Below, piece after piece: positions 7,911 to 15,711 of a stretch of 25,727 nucleotides of DNA (within the stretch, counting starts at the first letter, position 1; every line of letters starts with the position of its first letter). The notes beneath the pieces are model-generated. The model was not told where the DNA came from. It worked only from the letters and a program-made list of their open reading frames with translations, and did no database searches. Source of the stretch: Roseiarcus sp. (lineage in GTDB: Bacteria > Pseudomonadota > Alphaproteobacteria > Rhizobiales > Beijerinckiaceae); the NCBI GenBank assembly GCA_030153205.1, contig JASLHV010000554.1, positions 1-25,727 on the forward strand, in the 5' to 3' direction. The translations under genes were made by a program, and so were the position numbers.

Positions 7911-8744
7911 TCAATGACTGAACAAGCAGCAAATCTGGCTTGTCCGCAACAAAGATTGCGTTACGCCGCCAAATATCCATTCCCGCGTGCGGGCATGCCC
8001 ATAACCGCCAAGAACGATTAAGCCAACGGCATTGGCCTCCCCATAGGCCAAGAGCTGGTCTGCAGCGGATTGCCCATTCGACGAAACGGCGACTGCGGTC
8101 GCACTAATGCCGTGTAGACGAATGAAATTTGTGACATCCTCGATCGAGCGGCGATTGGAGGGTTCATCGCCCGATTCTGCGATTCCGATGACAGTGATCT
8201 TCTCGGCCTTGGCGAGCATCGGAAGCGAGTCAACTACAGCGCGACGGGACTCACGACTGTCCTTCCAAGCGACGAGAACATGTTCAAGCATTTGTTTCTG
8301 TACGCAATTCGATGGCGCGACCAAAACCGGGCGGCCTGCCGCCATCAAGACGTCGCCTGGATCCGCCGCATGGTGTGGCGACGGACGTAGAGACTCTCGA
8401 CCTAAGATAATAAGATCTGCTACTCTCGCGTGATTGGTAATAAGATCTGTAGGATAGTCCACAGCGCCCCGCCAGGCCAAGTTAGGCCGGCGAGCCCCGG
8501 CGACGTTGCGAAAACGCGCCTCAGCCCGCTTGACCTCCTCCTCAGCCAGCTTTTGTTCTTCACTCCAGACATCACCAAGCATCGTCCCACCCATGTAAGG
8601 ATCGATCACGGGCATGTCAGGAACACCTCCCGAAATCCCGATTAGATTTGCTTCGAATAGTTCAGCTAGATCGCAAGCGAGGGTGATACGAGCGTCCGCG
8701 CTGTCGACATCGTCGACATAGACCATCAGTGAAGCATATCCCAT
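7911..8744 (-). CDS. Tandem universal stress protein (two UspA domains)
   Basis: This 277-residue cytoplasmic protein is made of two UspA folds (about residues 1-145 and 150-277). The second keeps the ATP-binding pattern G-2x-G-9x-G in GGYGHARTREWIFGGVTQ near the C-terminus. Usp proteins help cells survive stress, hypoxia and growth arrest; the exact role of this one cannot be read. The ATG at 8744 has GAGG 7 bases upstream. An FNR-type box (8803-8816) lies in the divergent region shared with the MFS gene. A second tandem Usp is at 11334-12173 and a decayed third copy at 13212-13512, so the family has expanded locally. Confidence 0.88.
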   Translation of the reverse strand: MGYASLMVYVDDVDSADARITLACDLAELFEANLIGISGGVPDMPVIDPYMGGTMLGDVWSEEQKLAEEEVKRAEARFRNVAGARRPNLAWRGAVDYPTDLITNHARVADLIILGRESLRPSPHHAADPGDVLMAAGRPVLVAPSNCVQKQMLEHVLVAWKDSRESRRAVVDSLPMLAKAEKITVIGIAESGDEPSNRRSIEDVTNFIRLHGISATAVAVSSNGQSAADQLLAYGEANAVGLIVLGGYGHARTREWIFGGVTQSLLRTSQICCLFSH

Positions 8745-8802
8745 TGAAGCGCCTCATAAGCGAGAATTAGATTGTCTAGTAACACCATTGATCCGAAGCG
8801 AA

Positions 8803-8816
8803 TTGACTCGGATCAA
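8803..8816. promoter_or_regulatory. FNR/FixK-type operator between usp and MFS genes
   Basis: TTGACTCGGATCAA matches TTGAT-N4-ATCAA with one change (T to C in the left half). It lies between divergent genes. Leftward, a start near 8768 fits with a GACAAT hexamer (8776-8771). Rightward, TGCAAT at 8843-8848 would give a start at about the MFS ATG. Confidence 0.75.
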
Positions 8817-8854
8817 TTCAGCGACGGACATCGCCAATTGCTTGCAATCGTACT

Positions 8855-10570
8855 ATGAGGCAAATCAACGCGCCTCTAGTAGACCTAGGCAAGAGTTACT
8901 GCGATGATGTCGCAGAGCGCATTAGCATGGACCATTCCAAAAATTCTAAGAGCATGGTGAGTGGGTCGAGCGATAACCCCAAAGCGGTAAATGGAGACGC
9001 TTGGCCTTGGTGGAGCGCATTTGCTCATCTGGACTTCTCGGTAATCTGGGCGGCGAGCACCGCGGGGTTCATCGGCATTGCAATGGCAGATACAGCCTCC
9101 GCGTGGCTTATGACAAGTCTCAAGGCCGACCCTGCCGCCGTATCCATGGTCCAAGTCGCGACAAACCTGCCGATGTTTCTGTTCACTATGCTGGCCGGCG
9201 CGCTTGCCGATATTCTCAACCCGCGGCGTTTCCTTATCGTTGTCGAGACGGGCGTCGCGATCCTGACGTTGCTTTTCGCGATTATCGTTTCCGCGAAGGT
9301 CATGACGCCGTTCACGCTCTTGGCGATTACTTTCGCACTCAGCGCAGCCTGGACTATGGCTGCGCCGGCTTGGCTGTCTATCGTGCCTGTGCTTGTGCCC
9401 AAACGCGACCTCGATGGGGCCACTGCGATCAACGCGGCGAGCTACAATGTCAGCCGCGCGCTCGGTCCAGCGCTTGGCGGCGGCGTAATCGCCGCCTTTG
9501 GGCTAGCGGCTCCTTATTGGATTTTCGGCGCCAGCACGCTTGCCACGATCATCGCCCTGGTGTGGTGGCGAAGTCCACAAAAGGCGCTGGAGAGCCTGCC
9601 AGTCGAGCGACTGGGAAGCGCGCTGCGTACCGGCGTTCGCCACGCGGCAAACAACCAACATCTTTGCACGACTTTGGTGCGAACGCTCGCTTTCTTTGTT
9701 TTCGCCAGCGCCTATTGGGCCTTGATGCCACTCTTGGCGCTTACGCAAATGAGCGGCGGCCCTCAATATTTTGGCGTCCTACTAGGCGCGATCGGCGCGG
9801 GCGCAATCGTCGGGGCGCTAGCGTTGAACTGGCTCAAAGCGCAGCTTGGCCCGGACGGCCTAGTTGCGGCGGGGACTGTCCTCACGGCTGTCATTTTAGC
9901 GCTTTTCGGAATCGTACGAGATCCGACTCTTGGCGCGATTCTCTGCTTCGTCGCCGGCGGCGCCTGGATTCTCGTCTTGGCGTCCCTCTACGTATCAGCC
10001 CAGGTCGCCCTGCCCGATTGGGTGCGCGGCCGCGGGCTTGCGATTTTTCTGACTGTGATCTTCGGCGCCATGACGGCTGGAAGCGTAATCTGGGGCCAAC
10101 TCGCTACCGCATGGGGCTTACCGATTACTCTGTGGTCCGCGGCGGCCGGCATTGTCCTCGCCATTCCATTGACATGGCGCTGGAAAATTCAGACCGGCGC
10201 GACGATCGACCTTTCTCCATCGCTTCATTGGCGGCGGCCGCATATCGACCATAAAATTGAAAGCCGGGAAGGACCTGTCCTTGTGACAGTGGAATATTGG
10301 GTCGATAGCGTCAATCGGCCGCCCTTCCTCCGGGCCATCGAGGAGATAGGCCACGAGCGCAAACGCGACGGCGCCTATGCCTGGGGAATCTTTGAAGATG
10401 CGACCGAGAAAGAACGATACTGGGAGACGTTTCAAATCGAATCTTGGCTCGAGCTTCAGCGCCTGCGTGAGCGCGTGACGAAAGCTGATCGGATAACAGA
10501 GGATCGCGTTCGTTTGCTCATCAAGACGCCGCAGAAGGCGACCTTCATGGTTCGGTCAAGAAGTCCATGA
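8855..10570 (+). CDS. MFS exporter with C-terminal ferredoxin-like (ABM-type) domain
   Basis: This is a 571-residue inner-membrane protein of the major facilitator superfamily, in the EntS-like transmembrane secretion group (Pfam MFS_3). After a variable hydrophilic head, helices run from PWWSAFAHLDFSVIWAA (about residue 51) to about residue 440. The cytoplasmic tail, from about VLVTVEYWVD on, resembles the dimeric alpha-beta barrel tail found in this group. LADILNPRRFLI is the loop 2-3 MFS motif. The exported substrate is unknown. The start is uncertain: ATG 8855 has no ribosome-binding site and coincides with the predicted FNR-dependent transcript start, while in-frame ATGs at 8927 and 8954 would also give a full transporter domain. 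It diverges from a usp gene across an FNR box. Confidence 0.82.
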   Translation: MRQINAPLVDLGKSYCDDVAERISMDHSKNSKSMVSGSSDNPKAVNGDAWPWWSAFAHLDFSVIWAASTAGFIGIAMADTASAWLMTSLKADPAAVSMVQVATNLPMFLFTMLAGALADILNPRRFLIVVETGVAILTLLFAIIVSAKVMTPFTLLAITFALSAAWTMAAPAWLSIVPVLVPKRDLDGATAINAASYNVSRALGPALGGGVIAAFGLAAPYWIFGASTLATIIALVWWRSPQKALESLPVERLGSALRTGVRHAANNQHLCTTLVRTLAFFVFASAYWALMPLLALTQMSGGPQYFGVLLGAIGAGAIVGALALNWLKAQLGPDGLVAAGTVLTAVILALFGIVRDPTLGAILCFVAGGAWILVLASLYVSAQVALPDWVRGRGLAIFLTVIFGAMTAGSVIWGQLATAWGLPITLWSAAAGIVLAIPLTWRWKIQTGATIDLSPSLHWRRPHIDHKIESREGPVLVTVEYWVDSVNRPPFLRAIEEIGHERKRDGAYAWGIFEDATEKERYWETFQIESWLELQRLRERVTKADRITEDRVRLLIKTPQKATFMVRSRSP

Positions 10571-10642
10571 ACAAATAGGCCTTTGAATCGGAACCCAGCA
10601 TAACTGGAATGCTAGCGCTTCCCGAGCAGAAGCAGAGCCATC

Positions 10643-10656
10643 TTGATTTGAATCAC
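10643..10656. promoter_or_regulatory. FNR/FixK-type operator upstream of the quinone reductase
   Basis: TTGATTTGAATCAC matches the consensus at nine of ten positions (last A is C). Centred at 10649.5, it predicts a start near 10691 with a CAAAAT hexamer at 10685-10690, 20-35 bases before the gene. Confidence 0.7.
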
Positions 10657-10717
10657 GACGGGACGCGATACGCTAAGGCAGAGTCAAAATAAGATTCACC
10701 ATCCATCCAGCGTGGCG

Positions 10718-11305
10718 ATGACAATGCGCATTCTCGTCTTATACGCACACCCCCTTGAAACGAGCTTTCTTGCATCGCTGCATATGCAGATCATCGAATG
10801 TCTCCGCTTACGCCAGCACAGCGTCGATGACCTTGATCTTTATGCCGAGAAATTTGATCCGGTGATGTCGCCGCGGACCTTTATGAACTATCTCGATACA
10901 AGCGCCAATCGCGCTCAAGCCGGTTCCTATGTCGATCGCTTGCTCGCCGCCGAGGCCTTAATTCTCATTTCGCCGGTCTGGCATGATGGCTTTCCAGCAA
11001 TTTTGAAGGGGTATTTTGATTGTGTTTTTCTGCCGGGCGTCAGCTTCACGCTTGAGAACGGTCATTTCTCGCCAGCGTTGCACAATATCAAACGCGTCGC
11101 GGCGATTTGCTCTTACGGCTCCAACCGGGAGCGAACGATTGCGATGGGCGATCCGCAGCGACGATTCGTCAAGCGCAGTTTGGGCGCTCAAATCGGTCCC
11201 GGCGGACGAGCCGATTTCATAGGCCTCTACGACATGGACGCTGCTACGCCCCAGATGCGCGCCCGCTATTTCAGAAGAGTGACACGCGCCTTCAGCGCGT
11301 GGTAA
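10718..11305 (+). CDS. Flavodoxin-fold NAD(P)H:quinone oxidoreductase (NQO/KefF/MdaB-like)
   Basis: This is a protein of about 195 residues with the flavodoxin-like fold (Pfam Flavodoxin_2). It opens with MRILVLYAHP, the first strand and FMN/FAD phosphate loop. ILISPVWHDGFPAILKGYFD in the middle and VFLPGVSFT after it are typical of NAD(P)H-quinone reductases that pass two electrons from NAD(P)H to quinones. It is likely a soluble cytoplasmic protein. Three starts lie close together (GTG 10712, ATG 10718, ATG 10724) and no good ribosome-binding site separates them; I chose the middle one. An FNR-type site lies upstream, so the enzyme probably serves redox balance at low oxygen (inference). 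It could instead be a KefF-like regulatory subunit, but no KefC partner is nearby. Confidence 0.8.
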   Translation: MTMRILVLYAHPLETSFLASLHMQIIECLRLRQHSVDDLDLYAEKFDPVMSPRTFMNYLDTSANRAQAGSYVDRLLAAEALILISPVWHDGFPAILKGYFDCVFLPGVSFTLENGHFSPALHNIKRVAAICSYGSNRERTIAMGDPQRRFVKRSLGAQIGPGGRADFIGLYDMDAATPQMRARYFRRVTRAFSAW

Positions 11306-11333
11306 AGGCCTGAAGCTTTTGGATCTGACAAAA

Positions 11334-12173
11334 TCAATGGGTCATGAGAACGGGCGTTGTCATTGATCCAAGAATGGTTTTGGTCGTACCGCCGATCACA
11401 AGCTCTGTAAAGCGCCAGTGACCGTAACCCCCCATGACGATGTAGTCAGCGCTAGTATCCGCGGCATAGGAAAGAATAGCTTCTCCCACTTCCCGTGCAT
11501 CGGGAAGGACGGTCAGAGAAGCTTTGACGCCGTGCCTCGCCAGATGAATCGCAATCTTCAGATCTGGTTCGGGAGGTATCTCCCAATCTCCGCCGATGGT
11601 GACAATTTCCACGTGATGGGAGAGAGCGAGGAGAGGCATCGCGGCGGCGATGGCGCGCGCCGATTGAGCGCCGCCGTCCCAGCAAATCATTGCTCGATCA
11701 AGCCTTGCCGGCCCTTTATGGATGAATGGAACAATAAAAAGCGGCCGACCAGAGCCAAAAAGCGTCTCTGTGACAACCCGCTGATCAATACTCGCTTGAT
11801 TGGGAGCCGCTTGACTCACAATCGAGAGATCAAAATACCTGGCGAGTCGCGCGAAGGCGTAACAAGCTTCGCCACGATATCCTTGAATGACGGTGAAGTT
11901 CGTTTGAAGGCCCGTTGGCGCGCCCGACGTAAATTTCTGGCCGGCCTGTTCGAGAGCGTGACAATTTTCCTCTTTGAGTTTTTCCAGTGCTATTGCGCCT
12001 CCAAAGCCTAGGCCGCCAATTGTTGGACCCACAGGAGGAGGCGGATAGTCGATCGCAAGGCCGGCCGCCGTCAAATGAGCGCCAATCCTAACGGCGAGCG
12101 AAGATGCAAACTCGATCGTTGGCTGTGTCGAGTCCCTGGCTTCAAGATGAAGAAGAATGTCTTTTATCGGCAC
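11334..12173 (-). CDS. Tandem universal stress protein (two UspA domains), second copy
   Basis: This 279-residue protein has two UspA folds (about residues 1-150 and 155-279). The second domain has AMICWDGGAQSARAIAAAMP, the first-strand and helix motif of UspA, and ends with the nucleotide-binding loop GGYGHWRFTELVIGGTTK. It is a cytoplasmic stress/persistence protein; ligand and partners are unknown. The GTG start at 12173 is supported by GGAG 8 bases upstream. A perfect FNR box (12231-12244) lies 64 bases upstream of the start. It is convergent with the quinone reductase gene and only distantly similar to the Usp at 7911-8744, so the two are unlikely to be a recent duplication. Confidence 0.88.
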   Translation of the reverse strand: MPIKDILLHLEARDSTQPTIEFASSLAVRIGAHLTAAGLAIDYPPPPVGPTIGGLGFGGAIALEKLKEENCHALEQAGQKFTSGAPTGLQTNFTVIQGYRGEACYAFARLARYFDLSIVSQAAPNQASIDQRVVTETLFGSGRPLFIVPFIHKGPARLDRAMICWDGGAQSARAIAAAMPLLALSHHVEIVTIGGDWEIPPEPDLKIAIHLARHGVKASLTVLPDAREVGEAILSYAADTSADYIVMGGYGHWRFTELVIGGTTKTILGSMTTPVLMTH

Positions 12174-12230
12174 CGTGGCGGCTCCAGGAATTAGAAAAAA
12201 GATAAATGTTACGAAACGAACTATGCGGCT

Positions 12231-12244
12231 TTGATTGAAATCAA
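12231..12244. promoter_or_regulatory. FNR/FixK-type operator upstream of the second usp
   Basis: TTGATTGAAATCAA is a perfect palindrome. Its centre is 64 bases from the leftward GTG start at 12173, so a class II start near 12196 would leave a 23-base leader holding the ribosome-binding site. Confidence 0.85.
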
Positions 12245-12297
12245 GCGGGCATCAATGATGGCTCCGTGATGTAGCAACGCTTGCTGTTTGCCCCCAC

Positions 12298-12311
12298 TTG
12301 ACCGAGATCAA
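12298..12311. promoter_or_regulatory. FNR/FixK-type operator upstream of the CBS-BON gene
   Basis: TTGACCGAGATCAA has one change from the consensus. Centred 67 bases from the box at 12231-12244, it predicts a rightward start near 12346 with GCTAAT at 12332-12337 as -10. Each of the two divergent genes thus has its own box. Confidence 0.78.
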
Positions 12312-12393
12312 TGTTCGGACGCTAGCGCGCGGCTAATCGTGAATTTGACGACTTTTCCTAGAGGTCGCTCGACGTGAAAGACCGGAGGGTTCC

Positions 12394-13122
12394 ATGCGCG
12401 TGAAGGATGTAATGACAAGAAACGTGGTGAGCGTTTCTCCGCAAGTGAGTGTGGCCGAAGCGCTCGACACAATGACTCGTTCACATTTGAGCGGCCTGCC
12501 CGTCATTGACCAAGCCGGTTCTTTGGTCGGCGTCATCAGCGAAGCCGACTTCATGCGGCGCTCTGAGCTCGGAACCGAGAAGCCCGGCTCCCATTGGCTT
12601 GGGCAGATCTTCTTGCCCGGAAGAGCGGCAGAGATCTATGCGCGCGCTCATGCGCGCCGCGTCGACGAGATCATGAGCACCGACGTAGAGACCATAGAAG
12701 AGACGGCAGGCTTAAGCGAAGCGGTGGCGGTCATGGAGAAGAGGCGGATCAAACGGCTGCCGGTCCTTAGCGCAGGCAAGGTCGTCGGCATGCTTACGCG
12801 CGCCGATTTCGTCCGCGCCCTAGCTCTATTCCTGCGCGAGCCCTATGACCAGGCGTTAATCACCGACGGCGAAATCAATCGACGCATCCGCGCGGGGATG
12901 CAGGACAACCTGTGGGCTCCCACGGCTTCGGTCGATATTTCCGTCAAAGACGGCGTCGTCAGTATATACGGCGTTATAACGGACGAGCGTGAACGAAACG
13001 CTATTCATGCGTTGATCGAAAATGTTGAGGGCGTACGAACCGTTCATGATCACCTGGTCTGGGCCGAGCCATTTTCGGGAATGGTGACGCCGTCGCCTGA
13101 GGACGCCGCCAAGAGCGCTTAG
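12394..13122 (+). CDS. CBS-CBS-BON domain protein
   Basis: This 242-residue protein has two CBS motifs (about residues 1-57 and 90-147) forming a Bateman module and a BON domain (about 160-226). The repeats are easy to see: MRVKDVMTRNVVSVSP / GLPVIDQAGSLVGVISEADF and RRVDEIMSTDVETIEE / RLPVLSAGKVVGMLTRADF. CBS pairs bind adenosine nucleotides and act as energy sensors; BON domains bind membranes or other ligands. No catalytic domain is present, so it probably acts as a regulator or stress protein. GGAGG (12384-12388) lies 5 bases before the ATG. An FNR-type box lies upstream. A paralogue with the same architecture is at 15034-15711, and similar hypoxia-linked CBS proteins are known from other bacteria. 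Confidence 0.9.
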   Translation: MRVKDVMTRNVVSVSPQVSVAEALDTMTRSHLSGLPVIDQAGSLVGVISEADFMRRSELGTEKPGSHWLGQIFLPGRAAEIYARAHARRVDEIMSTDVETIEETAGLSEAVAVMEKRRIKRLPVLSAGKVVGMLTRADFVRALALFLREPYDQALITDGEINRRIRAGMQDNLWAPTASVDISVKDGVVSIYGVITDERERNAIHALIENVEGVRTVHDHLVWAEPFSGMVTPSPEDAAKSA

Positions 13123-13211
13123 GAGGGCGCCGCGACGCGCCATGGCGGCCGAAGCGCGATTGTCCGATCTTTTTTGTCGCGTCTTGCCCTTGCGGTACGG
13201 CGCATAGATCG

Positions 13212-13512
13212 CGCTTTGCAATCGAAGAGGCTCTATTCAAAGGCGGACGAGGCGTTCTGCTCGCCTCGGAAGGCGTCAAGCCGAGAGATGCGGTTCGTAC
13301 GATCGTGATTGCTGGGTGAACACGCGCGAAACAGGGCGCGCCGTGGCGGAAGCGCTGCCGGTTTTGCAACAAGCGGAATTGGCGAGATTGTTTGCGTCGA
13401 GGATATGGCGACTTTCGGCGACCGCGCGCTCGCCCTTGCCGACATCGCCGCCCAACTGGCTCGGCAATGGAGACGAGTTCTTCCGAGAGTGTTAGCCGTC
13501 AACGGGTCCTGA
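13212..13512 (+). pseudogene. Decayed universal stress protein gene (usp remnant, frameshifted)
   Basis: No intact gene fills the 400 bases between the CBS-BON gene and adh, but a Usp can be read in two frames. Frame one (from 13212) gives FAIEEALFKGGRGVLL, then RTIVIAWVNTRETGRAVAEA and LPVLQQAE, matching the Usp linker, the V-A-W-(N/D)-G-(S/T)-R-E strand-helix and the A-L-P-x-L-x-x-A-E helix. From about 13375 the similarity moves to the next frame: IVCVEDMA and then LALADIAAQLARQ, as in the A-D-I-A-x-H-L-A-R-H-G helix of tandem Usps, ending at a stop at 13510-13512. The N-terminal half and the C-terminal nucleotide loop are missing. The upstream 90 bases hold nothing recognisable apart from a short GC hairpin at 13126-13141. 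Alignment is from memory of the family. Confidence 0.68.
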
Positions 13513-13526
13513 GCGACTCGTTTAGG

Positions 13527-14510
13527 CTAAGGCGTCAACACCGCCGCGCCCTGGAAACGACCGGCGCGCAGATCAGCTAGCGCTTCATTCGCCTGCGTCA
13601 AAGGGTAGATCTTTGTAGTTGTCTTTACCCCGGCCTTGGGCGCAAGGGAGAGAAACTCAATAGCGTCTCGACGCGTCAGATTCGCAACCGATAAGACCTG
13701 TCGCTCTTCCCACAGCAAATGGTAGGGGAACCGTGGGATGTCGCTCATGTGAATGCCGCCGCAAACGACGCGGCCTCCTTTACGCACGGCGCGCAGGGCG
13801 ATCGGCACAAGCTCGCCGAGCGGCGCGAAGATTATAGCGGCGTCAAGGGGTTGGGGCGGCGGCTGCTCGGAGCCGCCCGCCCACGCTGCCCCGAGCGACA
13901 ATGCAAGATTTTGGGCCGCGTCGTCTCCTGATCGCGTGAAAGCGTAGACCTCACGGCCTTGCCGGCGACAAATCTGAGCCAGAATATGCGCTGCCGCGCC
14001 GAAACCATAGAATCCGATCCGGCGCCCTTCCCCAGCCATTTTCAAAGACCGCCAACCAATCAAGCCGGCGCACATCAGAGGCGCCGCCGCAACCGGGTCA
14101 TCGAACTCCGCCAAAGAGAAAACGAAGGCGGAGTGAGCAATGACGTGACTGGCGAATCCGCCGTCGCGTGTATAGCCGGTGAACACTGGATCATCGCATA
14201 GATTTTCACGATCCGAGACGCAGTAGGAGCAAATGCCGCAAGTATGGCCAAGCCATGGGACGCCGACGCGTCCGCCGATCTCCAACCCGGCGACATCGGG
14301 GCCTACCGCATCGACGATGCCAACAATTTCATGGCCCGGAACGAGCGGCAGCTTTGGATTCGGTAAGTCGCGGTCGACGACATGAAGATCCGTCCGACAG
14401 ACCGCGCAAGCCTCGACGCGCAAACGAATCTCGCCAGGTCCAGGCCATGGGTCGGGGTATTCCTCACAACGAAGAGGCTTTTTGATCTCCCGCAAAACCA
14501 TAGCTCTCAT
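13527..14510 (-). CDS. Zinc-dependent alcohol dehydrogenase (medium-chain family)
   Basis: This 327-residue cytoplasmic enzyme is expected to interconvert alcohols and aldehydes with NAD(P). The GroES-like part (residues 1-150) holds the catalytic zinc ligand Cys38 in CAVCRTDLH, GHE at 59-61, and four structural-zinc cysteines at 91, 94, 97 and 105. The Rossmann part follows, with a nucleotide loop reading GFYGFGAAAH rather than the usual GxGxxG. It resembles the AdhP/YogA-type group. The start at 14510 was chosen for GGAGG 8 bases upstream; the frame stays open to 14555. It diverges from the BON-CBS-phosphoketolase operon across a variant FNR box (14582-14595). In this setting it may re-oxidise NADH by reducing acetaldehyde or similar (inference). 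Confidence 0.88.
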   Translation of the reverse strand: MRAMVLREIKKPLRCEEYPDPWPGPGEIRLRVEACAVCRTDLHVVDRDLPNPKLPLVPGHEIVGIVDAVGPDVAGLEIGGRVGVPWLGHTCGICSYCVSDRENLCDDPVFTGYTRDGGFASHVIAHSAFVFSLAEFDDPVAAAPLMCAGLIGWRSLKMAGEGRRIGFYGFGAAAHILAQICRRQGREVYAFTRSGDDAAQNLALSLGAAWAGGSEQPPPQPLDAAIIFAPLGELVPIALRAVRKGGRVVCGGIHMSDIPRFPYHLLWEERQVLSVANLTRRDAIEFLSLAPKAGVKTTTKIYPLTQANEALADLRAGRFQGAAVLTP

Positions 14511-14581
14511 CTTAGAATCCTCCGTTTGACGCGCCGCCCGCAGCCGACGTCCCAATTTGCCCGTTGAAATGTTGCCGCGAA

Positions 14582-14595
14582 TTGCGCTCGATCAA
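14582..14595. promoter_or_regulatory. Variant FNR/FixK-type operator between adh and the BON-CBS-xfp operon
   Basis: TTGCGCTCGATCAA has one intact half (ATCAA) and a diverged half (TTGCG). Its centre (14588.5) predicts a rightward start near 14630 with GATAAC exactly at 14618-14623 as -10, then a leader of about 32 bases to the BON start. The good promoter geometry raises confidence despite two mismatches. Confidence 0.55.
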
Positions 14596-14661
14596 ACGAG
14601 TTTTTCCCAATCCGAGCGATAACAGACTTGCTAACGGAGGCCAGGCGGCCAGGAGGAAAAG

Positions 14662-14904
14662 ATGAATGACACGGCTTTAGGTCAGAACGTGAGGGATCAG
14701 CAAACCTCGCATGATATTTGTGACGAAGTCACGCGCGCATTGAATTCGGAGATCGACGCCCATCATGTCATGGTCGTGGCGCACAATGACCGTATCACTT
14801 TGCTCGGTCGAGTTCCGACATCGCACCAGCGAGAAGCCGCCAGACGGGCGGTTTCGTCCGTGCCTGGGGTGACGGCGGTCGAAGATCGTCTCGAGATTGG
14901 TTGA
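14662..14904 (+). CDS. Small single-domain BON protein
   Basis: This 80-residue protein is essentially one BON domain: a short head, then DICDEVTRALNSE, a central strand pair ending ITLLGRVPT and the helix REAARRAVSSVPGVTAVEDRL. BON domains occur in osmotic-shock and envelope proteins and probably bind phospholipid or other ligands, but no signal peptide is visible here, so this one looks cytoplasmic. The AGGAGG just before the ATG (14650-14655) is a strong ribosome-binding site. It is the first gene of a set with a CBS-CBS-BON protein and phosphoketolase, and the same BON type is fused to CBS domains in its neighbours. Confidence 0.85.
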   Translation: MNDTALGQNVRDQQTSHDICDEVTRALNSEIDAHHVMVVAHNDRITLLGRVPTSHQREAARRAVSSVPGVTAVEDRLEIG

Positions 14905-15033
14905 GCAACTTTTGCTGCAGACGACCGTTCGGGACGTGAACCTAGGGCTATACGTAGCGCCATTGCCCGCTGGTCATCGACATTTTGTTGCGCAAGCGTT
15001 TTCACAGGTGAGACAGCATCAAGGGAGAAAGTC

Positions 15034-15711
15034 ATGAAAGCGACTGATGTTATGGTTCGGAATGTGATCACTACTCATCCGCAGGCGTCGGTGTCCGACG
15101 TCTCGAGACTACTTGTCGACAATGACGTCAGTGCGCTTCCCGTTGTGGACGACGCTGGACATCTCGTCGGCGTCATCAGCGAGGCTGATCTCATGCGGCG
15201 AGAGGAGATTGGTTCCGCTAAGGTCAGGCCCTGGTGGCTCGAAGCGGTAACTCCAGGCGCGACGCTCGCCAAAGAGTTCGCTCAGTCGCACGGAAAACGA
15301 GTTGAGGAACTCATGTCGACCGACGTGATCTCCGCGAATGAGAATGCTTCTCTAGGCGAGATTGCATCTTTGCTCGAAAGAAATCGCATCAAGCGCGTGC
15401 CAATCTTGAAAGACGGGAAACTCATTGGGATCGTTAGCCGATCGAATCTGGTCCAAGCGCTCGCTTCGGCTAAATCTAACGAATTATCCGTATCAGAAAA
15501 CGATCACATGATTCGCGCCGAGATTGTCACCAGGCTTGCCGGTCAACCTTGGACGGACTTTGGCGACCGAAACATTATCGTCCGAGATGGGATAGTCCAT
15601 TTATGGGGTCTCGTCGGATCGCAGAGCGAGCGTAAAGCTTTAACGGCGCTCGCGGAAAGCGTCCCAGGTGTAACCGACGTACGCGATGAAATGATCGCAG
15701 CTTATCAGTGA
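15034..15711 (+). CDS. CBS-CBS-BON domain protein, second copy
   Basis: This 225-residue paralogue of the protein at 12394-13122 has two CBS motifs (MKATDVMVRNVITTHP ... VGVISEADLMRR; VEELMSTDVISANE ... IGIVSRSNLVQAL) and a C-terminal BON domain (about 155-222). It is likely a nucleotide-responsive regulator. AAGGGAG lies 7 bases before the ATG. Its stop codon overlaps the phosphoketolase start (TGATG), so the two are probably translated together. That coupling suggests it modulates or is needed alongside phosphoketolase, but no direct link is visible in the sequence. The 129 bases upstream hold a short TTGCGCAA palindrome and no clear FNR box, so it is likely read from the BON promoter. Confidence 0.9.
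   Translation: MKATDVMVRNVITTHPQASVSDVSRLLVDNDVSALPVVDDAGHLVGVISEADLMRREEIGSAKVRPWWLEAVTPGATLAKEFAQSHGKRVEELMSTDVISANENASLGEIASLLERNRIKRVPILKDGKLIGIVSRSNLVQALASAKSNELSVSENDHMIRAEIVTRLAGQPWTDFGDRNIIVRDGIVHLWGLVGSQSERKALTALAESVPGVTDVRDEMIAAYQ

Noticed and set aside
9001..10254. Long plus-strand frame of 417 residues inside the MFS gene
   Set aside because: Composition is arginine-rich and without domain motifs; it is an alternative frame of the MFS coding sequence.
13126..13141. GC hairpin after the first CBS-BON gene as a terminator
   Set aside because: The stem is only 5 bp and the nearest T-run is about 30 bases away.
13309..13512. 67-residue frame as a separate hypothetical gene
   Set aside because: It is the second-frame part of the usp relic and starts with a TTG lacking a ribosome-binding site.
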